From an uncultured Christensenella sp. (GTDB lineage Bacteria > Bacillota > Clostridia > Christensenellales > Borkfalkiaceae), in NCBI GenBank assembly GCA_910576655.1, contig CAJTJC010000004.1:1-64000 (forward strand): a DNA stretch of 64,000 nt. Direction: 5' to 3'. The first letter of the stretch is position 1; every line of letters starts with the position of its first letter. The position numbers were made by a program, and so were the translations under genes. Under the pieces are notes generated by a model. It had not been told where the DNA came from. It searched no databases and saw nothing but the letters and a program-made list of their open reading frames with translations. Positions 25,412 through 34,219 of this stretch are shown one piece after another.

Positions 25412-26845
25412 ATGGCGCGATTTCAAAACCCCGGCGCATTGTTTCTGGGAACGCTCGTAGCGCAGGAGCAAAAGTTTCTCAAACCGTTACTCGAAAACGC
25501 AAAGAAGAGCGGTTATTCAAAAGTAGTAGAGCCTTGCGCGGGCGCATTTGCTATGTCGCACCTTGCAGCGCAGGTTGGTTATTCGGGTTCGCAGATAGAA
25601 GCAAGCGACGTTTCTATGTTCACGAGCATAATGGGTTACGCTATTATGGGAAAGACGCTCGAAGAACTGGAAATCAAAGCGGAAGGATTTACGGACGAAG
25701 AACTATGCGACCCTGCGACGGCGCTCTATGCTCAACTCGTATTGAGAACCGCAAAGCAGGCGGGAAAAGACTACTTCTACAATATCTTACTCGATTTGCA
25801 GCATCGTAGAACCGAGCATATCAAATCATTGAATGAGCAACTCGATAGGGCGCGTTCGGCGCTCAAAGGTATGAATTACCGTGCGCTTGATATGTGGGAA
25901 CATCTTGATGAGTGTATCGACGATCCGCACACGTTGATTATCGCAAATCCGCCCACGTATACGGCAGGATTTGAAAAGTGGTATGACACGGGCGGTAAGA
26001 TGACTTGGAAAGAACCGAAGTACGGTATCTTTGACGTAAAGACAGGGCTTCGCGATTTGTACGAAAAGTGCAAAGACGCGAAAGCCCTTTTAATTTGCTA
26101 TGAAGAGAACGCGCCGTATCAAACGGCGGGAAGTCCCATTTTCGCCAGATACGGAGTGCGTGAAGGCGTTAACGTGTACATCACGTCGAACAGACCAGAA
26201 GAAGCCACCGCTTTGGCTCACGGAAAGAAAATTACGCGCCCGAACGAAAGTCGGCTTGAACCGCTTGAATGTTCAATGCTTCCGCGAGATTACGTTATCA
26301 CGAAAGACAGCGAAATTACATTACAGCCGATCGATAGGGCAAACGCTCAATACTATCGGCAGTTATGGACGCACAATTTTGTCGGGTCTGCGGCGCAGAT
26401 TAACATTGCCGTGTTCATCGACAAGATGATTGCGGGAGTATTCGGAATCGACAAAGCTGCGCTCACTATGGGCGCGTTTGGTACACAGGTAAGCGACGCG
26501 GTATTCCTTATGTATGGAATGACTGTTCCGCATAAGAAATACAGACTGGGCAGGCTCTTAACGATGCTTGCGCAGAATAAGCCGTTTATTTACAGTCAAT
26601 GCAACGACATTGAACGCGAGAAGGCGCACCACCTTAAAACGGTGCAGATGACAAAATACCCCGAAGCAAAGGAAATGCGCGGGGTTATGAAACTGACAAA
26701 GAAAGTTCCCGACAAGAAGTATGGGTTCAAACTCACATACGAGTCGGACTTAAAAGACCGTAACGAGCGGCAAACGCTTGAAGAATGGCTCTTGAAGGAG
26801 GAGAGATGGCAAACGGAACGACAGAAAACCAAAGCGCAGAAGTAA
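25412..26845 (+). CDS. Putative DNA methyltransferase, anti-restriction type
   Basis: The 477-aa protein has a SAM-binding-like motif VVEPCAGAFAMSHLAAQVG (about 38-56) and IIANPPTY (177-183, NPPT rather than DPPY), as in N6-adenine methyltransferases. Residues about 320-400 (INIAVFIDKMIAGVFGI, later MTVPHKKYRLGRLL) look like a GNAT/Mom-type acyltransferase fold, which would make this a two-domain DNA-modifying enzyme. It is followed by a ParB-like gene and terminase, a place where phages often carry DNA-modification genes. AGGAGGG precedes the ATG. Confidence 0.65.
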   Translation: MARFQNPGALFLGTLVAQEQKFLKPLLENAKKSGYSKVVEPCAGAFAMSHLAAQVGYSGSQIEASDVSMFTSIMGYAIMGKTLEELEIKAEGFTDEELCDPATALYAQLVLRTAKQAGKDYFYNILLDLQHRRTEHIKSLNEQLDRARSALKGMNYRALDMWEHLDECIDDPHTLIIANPPTYTAGFEKWYDTGGKMTWKEPKYGIFDVKTGLRDLYEKCKDAKALLICYEENAPYQTAGSPIFARYGVREGVNVYITSNRPEEATALAHGKKITRPNESRLEPLECSMLPRDYVITKDSEITLQPIDRANAQYYRQLWTHNFVGSAAQINIAVFIDKMIAGVFGIDKAALTMGAFGTQVSDAVFLMYGMTVPHKKYRLGRLLTMLAQNKPFIYSQCNDIEREKAHHLKTVQMTKYPEAKEMRGVMKLTKKVPDKKYGFKLTYESDLKDRNERQTLEEWLLKEERWQTERQKTKAQK

Positions 26846-27741
26846 AGACTGTTTCCTATGAACAGATGCTTGAACTCGGACACGGCTTGATTATAGCCAA
26901 AGTTCCGCTTACTTCGCTGCGTGAGCAGGACATCAATGCTCGAATAATGAAGAACGAGATGCAGAAGCAGCTTACAGACAACATCCGCAAACGCGGGCAA
27001 CTTGAAAGCCTGCCTTTCTGCGCTCTCGTTGACGGCAAAATCGAAATCATATCGGGACATCACAGAATCCGGTCCGCAAAGGATTCGGGCGTTATAAACG
27101 AAATCTACGTGATACTCGATGTTACGGGGTTGACACGCTCACAGATTGCGGCAAAGCAACTTGCGCATAACGCCATTAGCGGCTTCGACGACCAGTCCAC
27201 GCTGAAAGAAATCGTTAAACTGATAGACGACGTTGACGATATGCTGGAAAGTTACATCGGAAAGGACATCTTGGGCGAACCCCTTGCAGAACTCGAAAAA
27301 CTTCTGTCCCCGACAGTCGAGTACGATTGGAAGAATATTGTATTTACGTTCCTGCCGCATCAAGTCAAAGACCTTGATAAACTTGTCGAAGCATTACGTT
27401 CACAGCAACCTGATTTTATCGGCGCTTGCGATATAGAACAGCATAAGCCTTTTATCGACGCTCTTGCAAAATATCAGGAGTTCGCAAACGTCAAGAACAC
27501 GGGCGCGGCTATTCACGCTATGATTAAAGGAACAGAGCAACTGTTCGACGATTTGCAATTCGACGATAAGCAGGAATGGGTACAGATCACATCCGTTCTC
27601 GGAAGTAGCGCAATCCCCAAAGAAGCGGCGGAAATCATCACGATGGCAATTAAGAAAATGATTGAAAGCGGCGATGTAAACGCCAAAAGCAAATGGAAAG
27701 CCATTGAACTTTGGGCGGCAGATTATTTAGGAGGTAACTGA
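26806..27741 (+). CDS. ParB/Srx-fold nuclease-domain protein
   Basis: The 311-aa protein begins with a ParB N-terminal-like domain: VPLTSLREQDINARIM then QLTDNIRKRGQLESLPFCAL and ISGHHRIRSAKDSG (about 31-92). Such proteins precede terminase in many phages, sometimes as nucleases. GGAGG precedes ATG 26806, and the gene overlaps the methyltransferase-like gene by 40 bp. The role is unknown. Confidence 0.8.
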   Translation: MANGTTENQSAEVKTVSYEQMLELGHGLIIAKVPLTSLREQDINARIMKNEMQKQLTDNIRKRGQLESLPFCALVDGKIEIISGHHRIRSAKDSGVINEIYVILDVTGLTRSQIAAKQLAHNAISGFDDQSTLKEIVKLIDDVDDMLESYIGKDILGEPLAELEKLLSPTVEYDWKNIVFTFLPHQVKDLDKLVEALRSQQPDFIGACDIEQHKPFIDALAKYQEFANVKNTGAAIHAMIKGTEQLFDDLQFDDKQEWVQITSVLGSSAIPKEAAEIITMAIKKMIESGDVNAKSKWKAIELWAADYLGGN

Positions 27742-27742
27742 T

Positions 27743-28246
27743 ATGCCCCCGACCCCGAAATATAATCCCGAATATCACGACGATTGGGCGTGGTCGCTTG
27801 CATCGAAGGGTGCGATTGATGATGAGATTGCGGAAGCCTTTGGAATATCTGTCAGGACGCTCCACAGGTGGAAGCAAGAATACCCGTCGTTCTTACAGGC
27901 GCTAACAGTAGGGAAAGAAGCGGCAGATGCGAAGATAGAGAAATCTCTTTATAAGCGGGCGCTCGGCTATGACGTTAAGGAAAAGGAAACGCTGGTGGAA
28001 ACGGACAAAGACGGAAATGTTAGACCCGTCAAAGTTAAAGAAAGCGCGAAGCACGTTCCACCGGACACAATGGCGATTATGTACTGGCTCAACAATCGCT
28101 GTAAGCATACAGGAGAGTGGGCGCAAACCCAGAAGATTGAACTGTCTGGTAATGTCGGCAATGTCGATTTAAGCAAATTATCGGAAGAAGAATTGCAAGC
28201 ACTCGCCGCGTATGCGGTTGAGCATAATGGCGATAGCGACGACTAA
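27743..28246 (+). CDS. terS: Terminase small subunit
   Basis: The 167-aa protein has an N-terminal helix-turn-helix (IDDEIAEAFGISVRTLHRWK), a central region typical of small terminases (KIEKSLYKRALGYDVKEKET), and HVPPDTMAIMYWLNNRCKH (about 95-113). It recognises the packaging site and recruits the large subunit, whose gene overlaps by 20 bp. Confidence 0.88.
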   Translation: MPPTPKYNPEYHDDWAWSLASKGAIDDEIAEAFGISVRTLHRWKQEYPSFLQALTVGKEAADAKIEKSLYKRALGYDVKEKETLVETDKDGNVRPVKVKESAKHVPPDTMAIMYWLNNRCKHTGEWAQTQKIELSGNVGNVDLSKLSEEELQALAAYAVEHNGDSDD

Positions 28247-29654
28247 CGGCAAGTTCTCGAAGAATTACCTTATGGCAGCCGGCGAAGCTGCGAAGTACGA
28301 ACTCGCCAGAAGGCATTACGCAAATTACGTTGAGTTAGTACATCACGGCAGGTGGCAAAGAGCCGACCACTTAAATCTCGTCTGTGACGAACTTGAAAAG
28401 GTTTTAACAGGGGAAACGAAACGGCTTATGATTTTTATGCCGCCCCGACACGGTAAGTCTATGACGGTTACAAAGACGTTTCCGTCGTACTATCTGGGGA
28501 AGAACCCGAACAAGCGCGTCATTGAGGTTTCCTACGGCGACGAACTTGCAAAAGAATTTGGCGAAGCGAACAGGTCAAAAGTATTTGAGTTTGGACAAAA
28601 ATTGTTCGGAATCAACCTGTCTATGTCGCAAGCCACAAAGACCAACTGGAATCTGCAAGGCTATGACGGCGGTATGATTTCTGCCGGTATCGGCGGTGTT
28701 ATAACAGGTAAAGGCGCAGACCTGCTGCTTATAGATGACCCTATCAAGAACAGAGCAGAAGCGGAATCAGAAACATTCCGCAAACGTGCAATAGAAGCAT
28801 ATCAGTCCGATATTCGTACCCGTCTACATTCAGGCGGCGCAATCATTATCATTCTTACCAGATGGCACGAAAACGATTTAGCGGGGTGGTTGCTCAATCC
28901 AGAAAACGGAGAACCCGAAGATTGGAAAATACTTTCGCTCCCGGCAATTTGCGACGACGAAGATCACGACTTGCTTAATCGTAAGCACGGGCAGGCATTA
29001 TGGCCCGCAGGCGGTTATGACGAAAAGTGGGCGGAAGAAACGAAAAAGGCGGTCGGCAGTTATGCGTGGGCATCCCTGTATATGCAAACGCCATCTCCGA
29101 GCGAAGGCGGAATGTTCCGTCGCGGTTGGTGGAAATACTACAAGGTTCTGCCCAAGAAGTTCGACCAAGTTATACAGTCGTGGGACTGCACGTTCAAAGA
29201 CAAGAAAGAATCGGACTACGTTGTCGGTCAGGTTTGGGGCAAAATCGGTGCAGACCGTTATTTGCTCGACCAAGTACGCGGTCAGATGAGTTTCACGGAA
29301 ACGCTTGCAGCTATCAAGTCCCTTACGGCAAAATGGCCGCAGGCAATAGCAAAACTCGTGGAAGACAAAGCAAACGGTCCTGCGGTCATCAACGTACTCA
29401 AAAAGGAAATCAGCGGGCTTGTTCCTGTTGAACCCGAAGGCGGTAAGGTTGTTCGTGCTACGGCGGTTACACCGCTTGCAGAAGCGGGCAATCTGTATAT
29501 ACCAGACCCGTCCATTGCGGCGTGGGTACACGATTATGTGGAAGAGTTCGCGGTGTTCCCGAACGGCGCACACGACGACCAAGTAGACTCGACCACGCAA
29601 GCAAATATCTATTTCAACGGAAACGTCTTCAATATTGGGGCGTTAATATCTTAA
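28227..29654 (+). CDS. terL: Terminase large subunit
   Basis: The 475-aa packaging motor has Walker A PPRHGKS at 72-78, Walker B LLLIDD at about 166-171, and a C-terminal RNase H-like nuclease with SWDCTFKDKKESDYVVG and HDDQVDS near the end. I start it at ATG 28227 inside the small subunit gene; there is no strong ribosome site, so translational coupling is likely. Confidence 0.93.
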   Translation: MAIATTNGKFSKNYLMAAGEAAKYELARRHYANYVELVHHGRWQRADHLNLVCDELEKVLTGETKRLMIFMPPRHGKSMTVTKTFPSYYLGKNPNKRVIEVSYGDELAKEFGEANRSKVFEFGQKLFGINLSMSQATKTNWNLQGYDGGMISAGIGGVITGKGADLLLIDDPIKNRAEAESETFRKRAIEAYQSDIRTRLHSGGAIIIILTRWHENDLAGWLLNPENGEPEDWKILSLPAICDDEDHDLLNRKHGQALWPAGGYDEKWAEETKKAVGSYAWASLYMQTPSPSEGGMFRRGWWKYYKVLPKKFDQVIQSWDCTFKDKKESDYVVGQVWGKIGADRYLLDQVRGQMSFTETLAAIKSLTAKWPQAIAKLVEDKANGPAVINVLKKEISGLVPVEPEGGKVVRATAVTPLAEAGNLYIPDPSIAAWVHDYVEEFAVFPNGAHDDQVDSTTQANIYFNGNVFNIGALIS

Positions 29655-29675
29655 TTCGACAAGGAGGTAAAAGCC

Positions 29676-31535
29676 GTGCATTTAACGGACGAAAACAAGG
29701 CAAAGTTAGAACAGCTCAAACGTAATAACGAGCAGATCACGCAGCCTGCAGAACGTAAGCCATTCCGTGCAGACGGTTATGTTAATTTGCTGAATAAGTA
29801 CGGAACAGGGCAGGACAACTCGGAAGCATATCGTTATAGTGCGGAAAACTTAACGCCTGATACGGTATTGACGAGCCATTACGAAACGAACGGCTTATTT
29901 GCAAAGATAATCGACATTCCCGCGCAGGAAGCGGTCAAGAAAGGGTATCATCTGAACATCGCAGATAACGCGGTAGAAGAGTACATCCAGAAAAAGGTCA
30001 GGAAGTTGAAATACTTTACGACGGCGGAAGAAAGCCTGAAATGGTCCAGACTGTACGGCGGCGCCCTTGCAGTTATGATTATCGACGATGGCATCAACGA
30101 TTTGTCACAACCAGTCAACTGGACGGCGGCAAGGAGAATTGATGAAATCGTCGTGTATGACCGCTCCGTTGTAACGCCTGATTATCATTCGATGTACAGG
30201 GGAATCGGCGTATCGGGAGTTGCGCAACGCTCAAAGTTCCGTATGCCTGAATACTACAACGTGTTCAGCATTTACGGTTCGTTCCGCGTACACGAAAGCA
30301 GATGCCTTCTGTACCGCAATGGTAAGATGCCCGAAAAGGCAAGCACAACGGATTACAGGTTCTGGGGTGTTCCAGAATATAACCGTATCAAACGCGCCCT
30401 GCGCGAAACGATAACTTCTCACGGCGATGCGGTTAAATTACTCGAACGTAGCGTACAGGCGGTATACAAGATGAAGAACCTTGCGCAACTGCTGGCTACC
30501 GACGAAGGCGAAGAGCAAGCGCTCAAACGTCTGCAAATAATTGATATGGCGCGGGGTATTCTCAATTCCATAGCGATCGACAACGACGGCGAAGATTACG
30601 ATTTCAAAAGCACGTCCCTTACGGGAGTTAAGGAAGTCATAGATTCCGCCTGCAATATGCTGTCGGCGCTTACGGAAATTCCGCAGACAAAACTGTTCGG
30701 TCGCTCGCCTGCAGGTATGAACTCGACGGGCGAGAGCGATATGGAAAACTATTACAGCTTCGTAGACAAAATCCGTGAGTCGCAGGTCAAAGACAATCTG
30801 TGTTCGCTCATCGACGCAATCATAACGATAGGTATCAATACGGGCGAGATAAAAGGGAAGCCCGATTACGAACTCGAATTTGAGCCGTTATGGAACGAGA
30901 AAGAAAGCGAGCGCGCCACGATTGAACAGACCAACGCGCAGGCGGATTTGGTTCGGGCGCAGACCGCTCAACTATACATTGATATGGGCGTTCTTGACCC
31001 TGCCGAAGAGCGTAAACGCTTGAAGGAAGAAGGCAAGTTTGGTATTGAAGACGAAGAATTACCGCAACGCGAAGAACCGTTCGGGAACATCCTTGCACAA
31101 CTCGGAAAGACCGATAATGCAGATACTCCATACGACGGCGCAACGGGCGTAGGAGTAATCGTAGTCAAGAATGGAAAGATACTCGTCGGGAACCGCGACG
31201 ACAATAATCAGGTCGGCAGTCCCGGCGGGCATATCGAAACGTGGGAAGATGCCGAACGCGCAGCGCGGCGTGAAACGGAAGAAGAGTTTGGGATCACGCT
31301 CAACGACCTAATCCCGATAGGTATGCTTGATAACCTGCCCGAAGAGTACGGCAAGTCGTTCTTATTCCTGTCTACGGACTTCAACGGCGTTCCGCATACA
31401 AATACCCAAGAGATGCGCAACAATCGCTTCCAGAGCGTATCAGAACTTCTAAACGAAGATTTGTACGTTCCTTTCAAATTCGCGCTCGAAAGGCTTATCG
31501 ACACGCTTCAAACTCGCGGCATCAACTCGCAATAA
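29676..31535 (+). CDS. Portal protein fused to a C-terminal Nudix hydrolase domain
   Basis: A GTG start follows GGAGGT. Residues about 30-450 resemble DUF1073-type portal proteins: YETNGLFAKIIDIPAQEAVK, LYGGALAVMIIDDG, and SPAGMNSTGESDMENYY (about 350-366). From about 485 to 600 lies a Nudix fold with a complete box from Gly518 to Ile540 (Glu524, Arg532, Glu533, Glu536, Glu537, Gly539). Portals form the dodecameric DNA gate. The Nudix domain hydrolyses nucleoside diphosphate derivatives in other proteins; its substrate here is unknown. Confidence 0.88.
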   Translation: MHLTDENKAKLEQLKRNNEQITQPAERKPFRADGYVNLLNKYGTGQDNSEAYRYSAENLTPDTVLTSHYETNGLFAKIIDIPAQEAVKKGYHLNIADNAVEEYIQKKVRKLKYFTTAEESLKWSRLYGGALAVMIIDDGINDLSQPVNWTAARRIDEIVVYDRSVVTPDYHSMYRGIGVSGVAQRSKFRMPEYYNVFSIYGSFRVHESRCLLYRNGKMPEKASTTDYRFWGVPEYNRIKRALRETITSHGDAVKLLERSVQAVYKMKNLAQLLATDEGEEQALKRLQIIDMARGILNSIAIDNDGEDYDFKSTSLTGVKEVIDSACNMLSALTEIPQTKLFGRSPAGMNSTGESDMENYYSFVDKIRESQVKDNLCSLIDAIITIGINTGEIKGKPDYELEFEPLWNEKESERATIEQTNAQADLVRAQTAQLYIDMGVLDPAEERKRLKEEGKFGIEDEELPQREEPFGNILAQLGKTDNADTPYDGATGVGVIVVKNGKILVGNRDDNNQVGSPGGHIETWEDAERAARRETEEEFGITLNDLIPIGMLDNLPEEYGKSFLFLSTDFNGVPHTNTQEMRNNRFQSVSELLNEDLYVPFKFALERLIDTLQTRGINSQ

Positions 31536-31658
31536 CGCAACATCGCGGCAACGGCGAAAATCGCCATTTCTGCGGCAATAATTCCGCTTTATCGTTATTT
31601 CTGTCACAGATATTCGCTTTAACTCGTTTATCTGGGGCAGAAGTACATAAAGTATAGT

Positions 31659-31721
31659 ATAGGAAATAAAAGTATAGAAAACAATAGGAAAGTATATGCA
31701 AAATCGCACGCACTTTCCTAT
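31659..31721. repeat. Array of ATAGGAAA-type sites
   Basis: ATAGGAAA occurs at 31659 and 31684, ATAGAAAA at 31674, and the inverted form TTTCCTAT at 31714. A similar array in the opposite direction lies at 54649-54685. The sites are in the gene-free stretch 31536-32003 between portal and the next head genes, so they may bind a regulator. Confidence 0.5.
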
Positions 31722-31778
31722 GATTTTTGTCGTTACAAGAGCGTAAGATTTCCATTAAAAGTTGCTTACGCTTACACT

Positions 31779-31792
31779 TCTGTAATTACAGA
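31779..31792. promoter_or_regulatory. Repressor-like palindrome TCTGTAATTACAGA
   Basis: This perfect 14-bp palindrome contains the half sites CTGTAA and TTACAG of the phage operators, but in the opposite order. It lies in the 468-bp non-coding stretch 31536-32003. Downstream, TTAGACT at about 31874 could be a -10 element, but no good -35 is visible. Confidence 0.5.
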
Positions 31793-32106
31793 TTGCTTTC
31801 GGTGGCTTTCTTATAATCTTCGGAACTTCGGTAATTTTCCTTGCTTTCCGATGTACATTCGGTTTAATTTGGGTTAGACTGAAAGTACAAATTAAATCAA
31901 ACAAAAAGCGAGGTAGTTGCTATGAAAACTGAAAAGAAAATGACCTGATAGGAGATGCAGTCCTAACAGGTCGTAGAAGGTCTCAAACGACGGAGGTTTC
32001 AAAATGCGGAAACTCAACATCGTTGAAAGCAAAATCATTATACCGCATTTTGAGACCGAAGTCAATAATTTCAGTAGCAAAGCAGAAAAAATTATCGGAG
32101 GTCGCA

Positions 32107-32316
32107 ATGATGCGGAACAAGTCATTGGAAGTCGAGGATGCCATCATAGAACTCGGAAAGGTCCAGTCTCTCACGAACGTGCTGAACATAGGAATTACGG
32201 ACAGCCCGAACGTGAACGATATTCAGAACGCTTATTACATAGTAACCGATATGTTCCAAAAGGGTTATGCGGCATTGCAAAAAGCGTGGTACGGGGAGGT
32301 GGCGGCAAATGAATAG
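32107..32316 (+). CDS. Small phage protein, 69 aa
   Basis: GGAGGT lies six bases before ATG 32107. The helical product (ends YAALQKAWYGEVAANE) overlaps the next gene by 8 bp. A second reading frame from ATG 32004, also with GGAGGT, begins plausibly but turns into unlikely sequence after about 40 codons; it may be a leader peptide or a degraded gene. No family is recognised. Confidence 0.55.
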   Translation: MMRNKSLEVEDAIIELGKVQSLTNVLNIGITDSPNVNDIQNAYYIVTDMFQKGYAALQKAWYGEVAANE

Positions 32317-32812
32317 AATGTCGTACACTTACAGCACCTACATATACGCTTATGACGCAGACACGAAAATACGGGTTCTTATCAATCCGGACGGAACGAA
32401 ACTTGCGGTTGCTACGGATATAACGCGGGCGCTCGGCTATCAAAGCAACAGTCAAGCGGGCGGGTTCATTCGGGATTTACACCTTGAAGCCGAAATCAGG
32501 CAGGTGGTATTCGATACCCGAAAGCGCGGCGTTGCGAAAGCCTATTGCTTGCGGCGCGATGCGGTCAAACAGTTGCTTGACGCGAAATGCAACAATCCAG
32601 ATTTTTGCGGTTGGTTGTTAGACACGGTTATGATAGATAACAAAGGTTGCGATGACGAGAACGAGCCTATCAGACCGTACAAGAACGTAGAGCCTGTGGA
32701 AACGGAACATCAGGAAATAGCGGCGGCACAACAGGATATCGCGCAGCCGACAATGGCGCAGATAGATAAGATTATCGCGGAGTTGCTTATCTTACGGCAA
32801 CAGTTAGTATAA
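32309..32812 (+). CDS. BRO-N-like phage protein
   Basis: The 167-aa product has LAVATDITRALGYQSNSQAG (about 34-53), similar to the BRO-N domain found in phage antirepressors. The C-terminal part has a helical tail (MAQIDKIIAELLILRQQLV). Antirepressor activity is not shown, and the place among head genes is unusual for one. Confidence 0.6.
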   Translation: MNRMSYTYSTYIYAYDADTKIRVLINPDGTKLAVATDITRALGYQSNSQAGGFIRDLHLEAEIRQVVFDTRKRGVAKAYCLRRDAVKQLLDAKCNNPDFCGWLLDTVMIDNKGCDDENEPIRPYKNVEPVETEHQEIAAAQQDIAQPTMAQIDKIIAELLILRQQLV

Positions 32813-32890
32813 CTACATAGCAATCGCAAGGAAAGAGCAGAGTGATCTGCTCTTTTTTGTATATCGAAATCACGGAAAGGAGGTGTGAGC

Positions 32891-33805
32891 GTGAACGACG
32901 CAAGAAATCGGGTTGCAGTTAAGGAAGCCGTTAAAAAGAAATTCAACGGAAGACAGAAACTGAACTGTAAAATACAGGTTCGATACAAGGAAAACCTTGA
33001 AAGGGAATATCAGCGCGTCATAAACGCTTACTATGACCTTTTGCTGAAAGTCTTACTAAATACCACGCGGTTGCTTTTCATAGGTCAGGAGCCGCTACAG
33101 GAAGCACAAGCGGGGTTCAGAACAGACGGGTTCAAAGACAATCTCGTAAATCTTATCAGGCGGCTATTCCGAAAAGCGGGCGACGATTTTCACAACGAAG
33201 AACAGGCATTCCACCTGTCGGAGAAGATTAACAAAATCGGTAATTTGACAAAGCGGCTATCTACGGAAGATTGGAAACGCGAAGTATCGAGAACGCTCGG
33301 AATCAACATTCTTGACGATTACTATTCGGGCGAGTTTTACAGGGAACAGTTAAAACTTTGGGCAGACGAAAATGCAAGCCTTATCAGTACGCTTCCAGAA
33401 GAAGTGCTTGGGGAGATGCAGGCAATCGTTGAAGACGGATTTCTTAACGGGCGGTCAAATCGGGACATAGTAAAAGAAATTCAGGAACGATTTAACGTAT
33501 CGCGCAATAAGGCGCGGTTTTACGCGGTAGATCAACTTGCAAAACTTAACGCTTCGATTACGCAGCAACAACAAACGGAGTGCGGCGTTGAAGAGTATAT
33601 TTGGAGTTCGTCAAAAGACCAGCGCGTAAGAGAACGACACGCACAGCTCGACGGAACAAAACATCGGTGGGACACACCGCCGATTGTAGACGAAAAGACA
33701 GGGCGAAGAGCGCATCCCGGCGAAGATTACCGCTGCAGATGCGTAGCATTGCCCGTTTTTAATATCGAAACGCTGAACATACCGGCAGACATCAAAATCA
33801 AATAG
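32891..33805 (+). CDS. MuF/SPP1 gp7-like minor head protein
   Basis: The 304-aa protein has the C-terminal signature of the family: VSRNKARFYAVDQLAKLNA (about 198-216), WSSSKDQRVRERHAQLDG and HPGEDYRCRCVALPVF. I start it at GTG 32891, because a GTG at 32885 would touch the GGAGG ribosome site. Such proteins enter the procapsid with the portal. No toxin domain is fused to it. Confidence 0.85.
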   Translation: MNDARNRVAVKEAVKKKFNGRQKLNCKIQVRYKENLEREYQRVINAYYDLLLKVLLNTTRLLFIGQEPLQEAQAGFRTDGFKDNLVNLIRRLFRKAGDDFHNEEQAFHLSEKINKIGNLTKRLSTEDWKREVSRTLGINILDDYYSGEFYREQLKLWADENASLISTLPEEVLGEMQAIVEDGFLNGRSNRDIVKEIQERFNVSRNKARFYAVDQLAKLNASITQQQQTECGVEEYIWSSSKDQRVRERHAQLDGTKHRWDTPPIVDEKTGRRAHPGEDYRCRCVALPVFNIETLNIPADIKIK

Positions 33806-33816
33806 GAGGGTTAGTT

Positions 33817-33975
33817 ATGGACGGAGTAACGCACGAAGAATTAAAGGCTGCTGCAGAAGCAGTCATCAAACTCTTAAACGAGAAAGGAAATCCGTACACC
33901 ACGATAATTATTCAGCAAGATAAGATTGTGGTTACGCAAGACGTTATGGGCATACCGTTACCCATTAACGATTGA
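33817..33975 (+). CDS. Small phage protein, 52 aa
   Basis: ATG 33817 follows TAGGAGGG. The product begins MDGVTHEELKAAAEAV, with a helix and then a beta-rich half (TTIIIQQDKIVVTQD). It lies between the MuF-like gene and another small gene with its own ribosome site. No family is recognised. Confidence 0.6.
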   Translation: MDGVTHEELKAAAEAVIKLLNEKGNPYTTIIIQQDKIVVTQDVMGIPLPIND

Positions 33976-33985
33976 CGGAGGTAGT

Positions 33986-34219
33986 ATGAACGAGTTAGTT
34001 ATTCAGTTATGCGAACGCTTGAAACTTGAAGCGGACGCGATTATCGGAAGTATGAAATCGGGAGCGATAGTCATACAAACGGGACACGAAAATTCCGTTG
34101 AGACCGTATCGCTTTTCGACGGACTTGCAATCGACGGCGTTGAACATTGTCAGAAGATAGTGGTTGCGTTGTCGAATTGCTTTTTTCAGAACGCAAGCAA
34201 GGAGGACGGTAATAAATGA
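33986..34219 (+). CDS. Small phage protein, 77 aa
   Basis: ATG 33986 follows GGAGGT and overlaps the next gene by 4 bp. The product is helical at the N-terminus and beta-rich in the middle, with two cysteines. No family is recognised; its place suggests head assembly. Confidence 0.6.
   Translation: MNELVIQLCERLKLEADAIIGSMKSGAIVIQTGHENSVETVSLFDGLAIDGVEHCQKIVVALSNCFFQNASKEDGNK

Noticed and set aside
31921..31947. Eight-codon frame ATGAAAACTGAA... before 32 kb as a leader peptide
   Set aside because: There is a modest GAGGTA upstream, but no attenuator hairpin or run of control codons is visible.
32004..32312. Open frame from ATG 32004 with GGAGGT
   Set aside because: It overlaps the 32107 gene almost wholly in another frame. 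The first 40 codons look natural, the rest reads like an off-frame translation (HHRTRKG, Arg-rich). I keep it only as a possible leader or relic.
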